Shown here piece after piece: positions 35,485-42,938 of a DNA stretch of 49,988 nucleotides; within the stretch, counting starts at the first letter, position 1; the number at the start of each line of letters is the position of its first letter. Under the pieces are notes generated by a model. It saw only the letters and a list, made by a program, of their open reading frames with translations. It made no database searches and was not told where the DNA came from. Source of the stretch: Aestuariirhabdus haliotis (GTDB lineage Bacteria; Pseudomonadota; Gammaproteobacteria; Pseudomonadales; Aestuariirhabdaceae); NCBI RefSeq assembly GCF_023509475.1, contig NZ_JAKSDZ010000026.1:1-49988 (forward strand), in the 5' to 3' direction. A program made the position numbers and the translations under genes.

Positions 35485-36272
35485 GCACGACCTTAATTGA
35501 ATTGCGCGACATCGATTTCGGTTACCCCGATCACCCGGTGCTGGAAGGGGTGAACTTCTCCTTACAACCCGGGGAGCGAGTGGCACTGACCGGAGACAAC
35601 GGCGCCGGTAAAACCACCTTGCTGCAATTGATGATCGGCCTGCACCAGCCTGCCCGGGGAGAGATCATCGCCTTTGGCCGGTGCCGAAGCGGTGAAGCCG
35701 ACTTTCGCGAAGTACGTGCCCAGGCCGGTCTGTTGTTTCAGGACAGCGACGACCAGCTGTTCTGTCCAACGGTGCTGGAGGACGTCAGCTTTGGACCTCT
35801 GAACCTGGGCCGATCGGTCGATGAAGCCACCCGCATTGCCGACCGAACCCTGAGCCAATTAGGGCTGGAAGGCTTGCGCGAGCGCATTACTCACAAGCTG
35901 TCGGGTGGCGAGAAACGCATGGTGGCGCTGGCCGGGGTGTTAGCAATGGAACCCCAGGTATTGCTGATGGACGAACCTACCAATGGCCTGGACAGTACCG
36001 CCGAGCAACGCTTGCTGGATCACCTGGAAAGCCTGCCTCTGGCGATGTTTTTTGTCTCCCACGATCGACGCGTGGTAGAACGCCTCGCCAACCGCGCCGT
36101 CATGCTACAGGAGCGCCGGTTACAGGATGCCCTGATGCACAGTCACCCTCATATTCACAGCCATGCTCACCTGCATATTCATGCGGCCGGGGTTGAAACC
36201 GGACATAGCCATAGCGACACCAACCCGGGCCACACCCATCATCATGAGGATCATCACAGTACAGACCTCTGA
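35481..36272 (+). CDS. nikO: NikO, ATP-binding component with a histidine-rich tail
   Basis: 263 residues from ATG 35481, overlapping the nikQ stop (ATGA). Walker A is GDNGAGKTT (about residues 36-44), the Q-loop is LLFQDSDDQLF, the signature is LSGGEKRMVALAG, Walker B is VLLMDEPT, followed by HDR. All are CbiO/EcfA type. The unusual part is the C-terminus from about residue 220: HSHPHIHSHAHLHIH, then HSHSDT and HTHHHEDHH, in all 16 histidines. The ATPase is cytoplasmic, so the tail could bind incoming nickel or sense it. Last gene of the unit. Confidence 0.93.
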   Translation: MSTTLIELRDIDFGYPDHPVLEGVNFSLQPGERVALTGDNGAGKTTLLQLMIGLHQPARGEIIAFGRCRSGEADFREVRAQAGLLFQDSDDQLFCPTVLEDVSFGPLNLGRSVDEATRIADRTLSQLGLEGLRERITHKLSGGEKRMVALAGVLAMEPQVLLMDEPTNGLDSTAEQRLLDHLESLPLAMFFVSHDRRVVERLANRAVMLQERRLQDALMHSHPHIHSHAHLHIHAAGVETGHSHSDTNPGHTHHHEDHHSTDL

Positions 36273-36343
36273 GAAAGCTGGAAGCCGCCTTCAGTAGTGG
36301 TTCTCAGGCAAGCAATCCTGGCTCTTGTGCCCTACCCTTAACG

Positions 36344-36375
36344 GATCATCTGTCACCCGCCCATTACAGATGATC
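36344..36375. other. Perfect 10-bp inverted repeat after nikO
   Basis: GATCATCTGT and ACAGATGATC flank a 12-nt loop between nikO (ends 36272) and the GT9 gene (starts 36397). There is no T run after it. It could be a weak terminator or an operator for the glycosyltransferase gene. Confidence 0.4.
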
Positions 36376-36396
36376 AGGCAGCGAACGGCATAGCGA

Positions 36397-37392
36397 ATGA
36401 GAAAACTGATCCTCAGAAATTTCCAATCCCCCGGTGATCAGGTCATGCTGACCGCCGCCGTACGCGAGCTGCACCAGCAATATCCACATCAGTTTGAAAC
36501 CGACGTGCGCTCAGCCTGCCCGCAGTTGTGGCAGCACAACCCCTTCCTGACACCGCTACATGAGAAGGCCGCCGACACCGAAATCATTGATTGTCACTAC
36601 CCCCTGATCGATCACAGTAACCAGCGTCCCCATCATTTTATTCAGGGTTTTATCGACTTTCTCGGTGAGCATCTGGACCTGTCGCTGCGCCCGACCCGGT
36701 TCCAGGGCGACATTCATCTCTCGGAGCAGGAAAAAGGCTGGATCTCCCAGGTGCAGGAGATCACCCGGGAAGCGGTCCCTTTCTGGATCATCGTCGCTGG
36801 CGGTAAATACGATTTCAGCATCAAATGGTGGGACTCGGCCAGGTTCCAGCGCGTTGTCGATCACTTTCATGGCCGTTTGTTATTTGTCCAAGTGGGTGAA
36901 TCTGGCCATTATCACCCCCCGCTGAGCCAGGTGATCGACCTGAGAGGCAAAACCGACCTGAGGCAGTTGATTCGGTTGATGTACCACGCCGACGGTGTGC
37001 TTTGCCCGGTAACCCTGGCCATGCATCTGGCTGCCGCAGTGGAGGTCAAACCCGGCAAGCTCAGTCATCGTGCCTGCGTGGTAGTCGCCGGAGGCCGGGA
37101 ACCGCCTCATTGGGAAGCTTATCCCCACCACCAGTTCCTGCACAGCCTGGGCACCTTACCCTGCTGCGACAATGGCGGTTGCTGGCGATCCCGCACTCAA
37201 CCGCTGGGCGACGGCGATCCCAAGGATCAGCCAGACCAGCTGTGCCTGGATGTCATAGGCTCACTGCCCCACTGCATGGATATGATTCATGCCGCCGACG
37301 TCATCCGGAGCATCGAGCGCTATCTGGAAAGCACTCCGACCCTCAATCATGCGCAAGCCAGTCGCGTTCGTCAGTGGACACAGCCAGCCTGA
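36397..37392 (+). CDS. Glycosyltransferase family 9 protein (heptosyltransferase-like) with C-terminal cysteine cluster
   Basis: 331 residues of GT9 fold. The N-terminal Rossmann part begins RKLILRNFQSPGDQVMLTAA (GDQVMLTAAVREL is the GT9 acceptor/loop motif). The C-terminal part has FVQVGESGHYHPPLS and ADGVLCPVTLAMHLAAAVEV (donor site). Its end is odd: Cys256, Cys257, Cys262, Cys283 and Cys293 (CC-x4-C-x20-C-x9-C), with GGCW in the middle. Autotransporter heptosyltransferases (TibC, Aah) have a Cys-coordinated iron site in this region, so a metal site is a reasonable guess, but the spacing differs. It converges with the serine-rich protein gene 20 bp away. The acceptor is unknown. Confidence 0.85.
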   Translation: MRKLILRNFQSPGDQVMLTAAVRELHQQYPHQFETDVRSACPQLWQHNPFLTPLHEKAADTEIIDCHYPLIDHSNQRPHHFIQGFIDFLGEHLDLSLRPTRFQGDIHLSEQEKGWISQVQEITREAVPFWIIVAGGKYDFSIKWWDSARFQRVVDHFHGRLLFVQVGESGHYHPPLSQVIDLRGKTDLRQLIRLMYHADGVLCPVTLAMHLAAAVEVKPGKLSHRACVVVAGGREPPHWEAYPHHQFLHSLGTLPCCDNGGCWRSRTQPLGDGDPKDQPDQLCLDVIGSLPHCMDMIHAADVIRSIERYLESTPTLNHAQASRVRQWTQPA

Positions 37393-37412
37393 ATTCGACT
37401 TCTGCGCAGCCC

Positions 37413-38822
37413 CTACCGCGCCCGGCACGAACAACGATACTCCATCTCTTCGTTGTACTTCAGACTGCCGCCATGGATGATACCGGCATCGGCCCAATGC
37501 TCTTCGGTACCCTTACGACGCCACAGCAAGATACAGCGCTTGCCCGGAGGGCAGTGCTCACTGCCCTTGCAGCGCACCCACCAGCCAAACCACCAGTGAT
37601 AGTCCACCTCGCAATGCCCGGTCATCGGCGGAGGAATGACAATAATCTCCGAGGAACTGCTGGACGAAGAACTGGGCATCGGTACCGATGAACTGCTGCT
37701 GGATGAGACCGAGGAAGAGCTACTCGAGAAACTGGAAGAGGACGAGCCGCTCGAGTGACTGCTGGAGCTACTGGGTGGCATAGCCGAGCTGGACGAAGGC
37801 ACCGGTGGTATCGGCACACCCGGAGGCTGAGGTGGGATGGGCGGCCAAACCGGTACCGGGGGTGGCGTGGTTTTATGCACCCAGCGCCACAGCCATTGCC
37901 AGAGGGCAAAAAACCAGGGCAGTTCAAACAACCAGGGGAAAGTAATACCAAACCAGGTCATCCACACCAGCAGCCAGAATGCTGCGATGGCACCAAAACT
38001 CAGAATCCAGCGAGCAATGGTTTGCAGCCAACCAAACCAATCGATGCCGCCTCCACCGCCACCTCCACCTCCACCACCTGAGGATGACGAACGGCTTGAA
38101 CTACTGCTTGTGCTGGAAGCCGATGAAGAACTGGCGCTGGAAGCGGACGGCGACGAACTGCTCGAAGTGCTGGAGCCCGACGAAGAGCTGGAGCTGGAAG
38201 CGGACGGCGACGAACTGCTCGAAGTACTGGAACCCGACGAAGAGCTGGCGCTGGAAGCGGACGGGGACGAACTGCTCGAGGTGCTGGAGCCCGACGAAGA
38301 ACTGGCGCTGGAAGCGGACGGCGACGAACTGCTCGAAGTACTGGAACCCGACGAAGAACTGGCGCTGGAAGCGGACGGCGACGAACTGCTCGAGGTGCTG
38401 GAGCCAGACGAAGAACTGGAACTGGAGCTGGAGCTGGAGCTGGAGCTGGAGCTGGAGCTGGAGCTGGAAGAGGATACAGCCGGCGGTGGCCCAACATGTC
38501 GACAAAGAGCGCGGCCGAAGCCGGGATGGGTAGGATCGACAATTTCACCGCAGGCGATTTCGACGCCACGCCCGGCACAACTCGGGGCGTGCGGACTATG
38601 GGCGCCGAAGGAGCACACCGGCAGGTCATGAATATGGTCGTGTTCGGTGACAGGGCCAGCCGGGGGATCGCGATGCCGGCACAGCGCCCTGCCAAAATGA
38701 GGGTGCGCAGGGTCCACAATTTCACCGCAGGCCAGCTCATCACCGAGGCCCGTACAGCTGGCATCATGGGGATTGTGGGCACCAAAGCCGCACACCGGAA
38801 GGTCGTGAATATGATCAGCCAT
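37413..38822 (-). CDS. Serine-rich membrane protein with two Cys4/His modules and a repeat linker, unknown function
   Basis: 469 residues. Two copies (about 3-50 and 62-109) of DHIHDLPVCxFGAHxPHxxSC ... RALCRH have identical cysteine spacing (Cys11/23/32/48 and 70/82/91/107: C-x11-C-x8-C-x15-C) and many His. A poly-serine region with 19-residue repeats (about 116-250, SSSGSSTSSSSSPSASSA-type) is followed by a poly-Gly run (about 252-262) and a Trp-rich hydrophobic segment (about 264-315, one or two membrane passes). Then come a Pro-rich hinge, a second serine linker (about 345-400) and a C-terminus with six Cys. There is no signal peptide, so the Cys modules may face the cytoplasm. SD GGGGGAA precedes ATG. 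I do not know a described family with this layout. Confidence 0.75.
   Translation of the reverse strand: MADHIHDLPVCGFGAHNPHDASCTGLGDELACGEIVDPAHPHFGRALCRHRDPPAGPVTEHDHIHDLPVCSFGAHSPHAPSCAGRGVEIACGEIVDPTHPGFGRALCRHVGPPPAVSSSSSSSSSSSSSSSSSSSSSSSGSSTSSSSSPSASSASSSSGSSTSSSSSPSASSASSSSGSSTSSSSSPSASSASSSSGSSTSSSSSPSASSSSSSSGSSTSSSSSPSASSASSSSASSTSSSSSRSSSSGGGGGGGGGGGIDWFGWLQTIARWILSFGAIAAFWLLVWMTWFGITFPWLFELPWFFALWQWLWRWVHKTTPPPVPVWPPIPPQPPGVPIPPVPSSSSAMPPSSSSSHSSGSSSSSFSSSSSSVSSSSSSSVPMPSSSSSSSSEIIVIPPPMTGHCEVDYHWWFGWWVRCKGSEHCPPGKRCILLWRRKGTEEHWADAGIIHGGSLKYNEEMEYRCSCRAR
38122..38406. repeat. 57-bp in-frame minisatellite
   Basis: Five full copies of a 57-bp unit start at 38122, 38179, 38236, 38293 and 38350, with partial copies on both sides. 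Each encodes 19 residues of the serine linker on the minus strand. Copies differ at a few third positions (GTG/GTA, GAG/GAA). Copy-number change would keep the frame and alter linker length. Confidence 0.85.
38413..38466. repeat. Hexanucleotide (GAGCTG)n repeat
   Basis: Nine hexamers: two GAACTG then seven GAGCTG in the plus strand, encoding alternating Ser codons (AGC/TCC) on the minus strand. A clean array of this kind is prone to slippage. Because the unit is six bases, expansion or contraction leaves the frame intact. Confidence 0.85.
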
Positions 38823-38943
38823 AAGGGTTCCCCCTTTATTGGGCGGCGATCACTGCAAGAGATCGAACAGGGTCAAATAAAATCCGAAACCAGACCTAAC
38901 CGTTCAGTATAGTCCAGGATAGAGCAGAGCTGGTCTTCCCACC

Positions 38944-39249
38944 CTAGCAGGCTGCTGGGCCATAATATGCGGTGCGTTCGACAACGCACTCGGCGGAGCC
39001 CATCTCAAATTCCCGGCAGATCAACGGACGCAACTCGTAGATGGTGCAGGACATAGTGTCGCGATCGAGCGCCGCGCACCAACCATCATCCAGTCGGGCC
39101 ATGGTCATGCCGCCCCAACGGTCGGTGTCGATAAAGCGCTCCGGCACGCCGGTATCGGTGATCAGCATCACTTCCAACTGACAGCAACAGGCCTGGCAAC
39201 GGGAGCAGGCGATGCTCGGGTCAACAACCGGGGTCGTGGGAATGTTCAT
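38944..39249 (-). CDS. YkgJ-family cysteine-cluster protein
   Basis: 101 residues. The zinc- or iron-type cysteine cluster is CSRCQACCCQLEV (residues 15-27) with a later CTIYELRPLICREFEMGSAEC. This is the YkgJ/DUF pattern thought to bind Zn or Fe-S. The protein is cytoplasmic, and its function is unsettled. It is 19 bp downstream of the GST gene on the same strand and probably in one transcript with it. Confidence 0.88.
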   Translation of the reverse strand: MNIPTTPVVDPSIACSRCQACCCQLEVMLITDTGVPERFIDTDRWGGMTMARLDDGWCAALDRDTMSCTIYELRPLICREFEMGSAECVVERTAYYGPAAC

Positions 39250-39268
39250 CGACGGTTACCAAGCAGCT

Positions 39269-39937
39269 TCATACGTCCCTGTCGGGCACCTCTTCAGCAG
39301 CAATAACCTCCTGCTCCTGAATCGCCGCCTCCAGCCATTCCTGCATCGCCGGCAACGACAGAATCTGTTGCTGATACTCCGCCGCGACCGCTGGCAGCTC
39401 GATGCCATAACCCTGAAAGCGCACAGCGACCGGGGCAAACATGGCGTCGGCAATGGAGAACTCACCAAATAGCCAGGGGCCATCTTCACCATAACGCTCT
39501 CGGCACTGGTTCCAGATGTCGACAATGCGATCAATATCCTGCTGCACGGCGCTGGAGGCTTGAAACCCCTGCACACTGCGACGGCAGTTCATCGGCATAT
39601 CGGTACGTAGCGCCAAAAAGCCCGAATGCATCTCCGCGCTGATTGCTCGGGCCAAAGCCCGGCTGACAGAATCCTGCGGCCAACCACTGCCTGCCAGATA
39701 GTGTTCATTAATGTACTCGCAAATCGCCAGCGAGTCCCAGACCCGAAGCTCGCCCGCGGCCAATACCGGCACCTTCCCCGCTGCCGACCAATGCCGTACT
39801 TCCTCAGGAAACTGGCTCGTGCGCAAGGTAATTCGAATCTCGTTAAAGGCGATACCGAACTGGCGCAGCAATAACCAGGGACGCAGTGACCAGGAGGAAT
39901 AGTTTTTGTTACCGATTACCAGAGTAAGGTCGGTCAT
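39269..39937 (-). CDS. Glutathione S-transferase family protein
   Basis: 222 residues. The N-terminal thioredoxin-like domain starts TLVIGNKNYSSWSLRPWLLL, with YSSWS supplying the catalytic Ser typical of the zeta/theta-like and YfcF groups. The conserved cis-proline is in GKVPVLAAGELRVWDSLAI (about residues 54-72). A helical C-terminal domain with the FSIADAMFAPVAVRF motif follows. It likely conjugates or reduces glutathione-linked compounds. Encoded upstream of the YkgJ gene. Confidence 0.9.
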   Translation of the reverse strand: MTDLTLVIGNKNYSSWSLRPWLLLRQFGIAFNEIRITLRTSQFPEEVRHWSAAGKVPVLAAGELRVWDSLAICEYINEHYLAGSGWPQDSVSRALARAISAEMHSGFLALRTDMPMNCRRSVQGFQASSAVQQDIDRIVDIWNQCRERYGEDGPWLFGEFSIADAMFAPVAVRFQGYGIELPAVAAEYQQQILSLPAMQEWLEAAIQEQEVIAAEEVPDRDV

Positions 39938-40058
39938 GGAGCCACCTCAAATGTGCCAGACGAAACAATAGTGTCAGTATATGCCCAATTGTGCTCACAC
40001 CCTATGCTTTGATGAGCCGTGCTCATTATCGTAGAAGGTAATGCGCCAGAGGCCATTA

Positions 40059-40094
40059 CACGGGTAGAAAATCTTGCACGACTTTCTACCCGTG
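40059..40094. terminator. Perfect 12-bp stem-loop after the chemoreceptor gene
   Basis: CACGGGTAGAAA and TTTCTACCCGTG with a 12-nt loop, 40 bp past the MCP stop. No T run follows on the minus strand, so it is a stable but non-canonical terminator, or a site for a DNA-binding protein. Confidence 0.5.
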
Positions 40095-40133
40095 TTGTTG
40101 GGCGCATCAAAGACCCTGAATAGCTCTGGCGCG

Positions 40134-42050
40134 CTAGAGCTTGAAACGCCGCACCAGCTCATCGAGTCGACCCGCCATGGAATTCAAGGCATCGCTCGAC
40201 GCGGCCATATGCTGAGCGGTATTGGCGGCACCTTCGGTCAGCTCCCCGATAGAGGTCACGTGACCGTTGATTTCACCGACGACCACCGACTGCTCTTCGG
40301 TAGCGGTAGCAACCTGGGTATTGATATCCGAAATAATCGCTACCTGCTCGACAATTTCACCCAGGGCAACATTGGCTTTCTCGGCAGCCTGCACACCCGC
40401 CTCCGCCAGCTCGCTGGTTTCGCGCACACCCACCACCGCCTTTTTCGATTCGTCCTGCAGCTGCGTGATCATCTCATTGATCTCTTCGGTCGAATCCGCT
40501 GTGCGCTTGGCCAGATTCCTCACCTCGTCCGCCACCACGGCAAAGCCCCGGCCGGATTCACCCGCCCGTGCGGCCTCAATGGCGGCGTTGAGCGCCAGCA
40601 AATTGGTTTGGTCAGAAATGCCACGTATCACATCCAGCACACTGCTGATGGCATTGTTCTTTTCGTTGAGCGACTCGATGGTCTGGGAGACCGTTTCCAT
40701 GTTGGTCGCCATCGCGCCAATGCTATCCGCCGACTCATCAACCACACGCCGAGCTTCACCGGCCTTGGTGGTAGCATTGGTCGTGGTTTCGGCCGCCACG
40801 TTGGCATTTTTTGCGATCTCGGCAATGGTAGAGCCCATCTGGTTGATCGCCGTCGACACTTGAATGGCTTGATCCCGCTGGGTAAAGGCTGACTCTTTGG
40901 AATCTTCGGCCATAACCGCAAGCTCGTTAGAGGACTCCCTGACCGTTACCGAAGTAGCGGCGACATCGGACACCACCGTATTGATTTTGCTGATAAAGGT
41001 ATTGAATCCCTTACTGAGCTGCGCGATCTCATTATTACCCTCAACATTAAGGCGGTAGGTTAAATCGCCCTCGCCCTCACCCAGTTCTTTAAACAAGGAG
41101 GCCAGCGCGTTAATCGGTTTCATTAGCATGCCGGACAACATCACACTGATCAGGATAAAGAGTCCTACCACCAGCGAAAACGACAACAACATAGAGTTGC
41201 GGGCTTCTTCCAGGCCCGCGTACAACTCCGCCTTGGGGACTTCAGCCACCACATACCAGCCCAGCGATGGAATATAACTGGTCGCGACGACCAGCTTATG
41301 GCCGGTTTCGAAATCAAACGGGGCTTTTTTAAACAGACCTGCGGTTTTTATCTCCGGGTATTGCTCGGAGATATTCACCTTTTCACTTTTCGATTCATCC
41401 GGGTGAATCTTGATTAAACCGTTTTGATCCACCAGATAAACAAAACCGGTTTTTTCGATCTGGAAACTATTCAGGTAGGCCACCATGTCATTGAATGACT
41501 TGGAAACCCCGGACATTCCACGCCCGTTCAGCATTTGGAAATTGACAAAAACGTCTGTGTTGCCATCTCCGTAGGAATAGGTACTGGCCAGTTCAGCCTC
41601 GCCACTGTTTTTGAACGCATAGAACCAGCCATCACGATCGTCATTTTGTAATACGCGCAGCAGGCCATCCTGATTCCAGTATTTGGCAGACTCCTTATCG
41701 ACGAAGGAGGCGTTACTCAACTGGTTGTTATCCCGGGTCATTCTGAGGAACTGGGTCAGCTTTTCTTCCCCGGCCGCACTCTCGCCACTCTTCACCCAGT
41801 CGAGGAAAAACGGGTTGGTCGCAATGGACTGGGTCAGCACCTTCATTTCCGCTATCTCGCCATCAACGGCATTTCTGACCCGTTGCAGCAGATTGGGAAG
41901 GTCGGATTGTTCCAAACGGTTGAGCATAATCGACTGCGCTTTGGCATAGCCGACATAACTCACGACACTGGTCGAGACCACGACCGCCAGAATCATCGAG
42001 ACAACCAGCTTTTTCCGGATGGAAAAGCCGCTCAGGATATTTATTAACAT
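40134..42050 (-). CDS. Methyl-accepting chemotaxis protein with dCache sensor
   Basis: 638 residues: membrane helix 1 (about 14-35), a long periplasmic dCache-type sensor (about 45-280, with [15 protein letters not shown] and [19 protein letters not shown]), membrane helix 2 (about 286-308), HAMP (about 310-362), and the signalling domain with the invariant tip [20 protein letters not shown]. Methylation-type Glu/Gln sites flank it. No chemotaxis genes are linked here. The ligand is unknown; dCache domains usually sense small organic molecules directly. Confidence 0.95.
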   Translation of the reverse strand: MLINILSGFSIRKKLVVSMILAVVVSTSVVSYVGYAKAQSIMLNRLEQSDLPNLLQRVRNAVDGEIAEMKVLTQSIATNPFFLDWVKSGESAAGEEKLTQFLRMTRDNNQLSNASFVDKESAKYWNQDGLLRVLQNDDRDGWFYAFKNSGEAELASTYSYGDGNTDVFVNFQMLNGRGMSGVSKSFNDMVAYLNSFQIEKTGFVYLVDQNGLIKIHPDESKSEKVNISEQYPEIKTAGLFKKAPFDFETGHKLVVATSYIPSLGWYVVAEVPKAELYAGLEEARNSMLLSFSLVVGLFILISVMLSGMLMKPINALASLFKELGEGEGDLTYRLNVEGNNEIAQLSKGFNTFISKINTVVSDVAATSVTVRESSNELAVMAEDSKESAFTQRDQAIQVSTAINQMGSTIAEIAKNANVAAETTTNATTKAGEARRVVDESADSIGAMATNMETVSQTIESLNEKNNAISSVLDVIRGISDQTNLLALNAAIEAARAGESGRGFAVVADEVRNLAKRTADSTEEINEMITQLQDESKKAVVGVRETSELAEAGVQAAEKANVALGEIVEQVAIISDINTQVATATEEQSVVVGEINGHVTSIGELTEGAANTAQHMAASSDALNSMAGRLDELVRRFKL

Positions 42051-42457
42051 ATGGTGCCTACTAACTACTATTGCGAAGATAGGGCAACGCCGCCGTCAGA
42101 CGAGCACAGACTGTGAGGGATAGAAGAAGCACCTCAGTGGCCAAAGCCAGCCAAGATGGCAAACACGAATCACCGGTTAGCGTTGCTGAATTTTTGAGCG
42201 CACGCTTATATCACGACCCTTTTGCATTCTCAATGAATTCCAGGACGGAGGCTGAAAGGGATTAATCCAGGACAAGAAATTATCTGCTTTTTGATTTTTT
42301 TGGGAGTAAATCTAAGCTTTTTTATACCTTTAATGAATGATCTGGCCAACGCTTTACTGAAGGTAATTTCCCGCCGACAACCCTGTATAACGCATTAAAC
42401 ACCACTCCATTGCCGTGCCCCTCTGGCGCTAAGGGAGGCACGGATCAAGGTACAAAA
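42051..42457. other. Intergenic region without a gene
   Basis: A 407-bp gap between the chemoreceptor start and the RidA stop. It must hold the chemoreceptor promoter. I find no ORF with protein-like composition and no clear sigma28-type promoter. An imperfect stem (CCGTGCC and GGCACGG, near 42413-42443) just downstream of the RidA stop could be a terminator. Confidence 0.4.
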
Positions 42458-42847
42458 TCAGAGGTGGGCCACGCACTTGATCTCCAGCTTTAATGTCGGC
42501 ATCACCAGCGCCGATACCTGAACCAGGGTTTGGCACACTTCCGGGACACCGCCGTAGGCCAGCGCCCGGGCCTCAAACATTGGCTCAGCGTTTGTCATCA
42601 CCTCATTGATATCGGTCACGAACAGGGTTTCATCGACGATATTGTCCAGACTCGCCCCAAACTCCGACAATACTTTTTGAATATTGACGTAAGCCAATCG
42701 AGTCTGTTCGATCACATCGGCGCCCGCAACGCCGCTGTCATCAATGCCAACCTGACCAGACAGGTAGAGCACATTGTCTACCTTAACGGCCTGGGCAAAG
42801 ATGTTCTTGTAGGGGCCCGATCGAACGCTCTGTTTCTCTATGCTCAT
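42458..42847 (-). CDS. RidA family protein (YjgF/YER057c/UK114)
   Basis: 129 residues. The RidA pattern is complete: SGPYKNIFAQAVKVDNVLYL then SGQVGIDDSGVAG, and a C-terminal ALVMPTLKLEIKCVAHL. The usual catalytic arginine of RidA (in a R-x-x-V/C segment near the C-terminus) is not obvious here: LEIKCVAHL replaces the typical VEIEVIA motif. Classical RidA enzymes deaminate reactive enamine/imine intermediates from PLP enzymes; members lacking the arginine do other jobs. SD AAGGAAA precedes ATG 42847. Confidence 0.87.
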   Translation of the reverse strand: MSIEKQSVRSGPYKNIFAQAVKVDNVLYLSGQVGIDDSGVAGADVIEQTRLAYVNIQKVLSEFGASLDNIVDETLFVTDINEVMTNAEPMFEARALAYGGVPEVCQTLVQVSALVMPTLKLEIKCVAHL

Positions 42848-42938
42848 GGTGTTTCCTTTTTATCGTTTTTTTTGGATAGATTTTCTTCGCTATAGCCGCA
42901 ACATACCCTGCCCTTCACCCAGTATGTCGCTCGGGGCA

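Noticed and set aside
37837..38631. A long acidic open frame on the plus strand opposite the serine linker (Glu/Leu/Asp-rich repeats)
   Set aside because: It is the complement of Ser/Thr/Ala codons in the minus-strand gene. The repeats make every frame open, and no ribosome site precedes it.
40074..40892. A 272-codon open frame on the plus strand opposite the chemoreceptor
   Set aside because: It is antisense to a conserved MCP signalling domain. Its translation has no recognisable domain, and it starts inside a terminator-like hairpin region.
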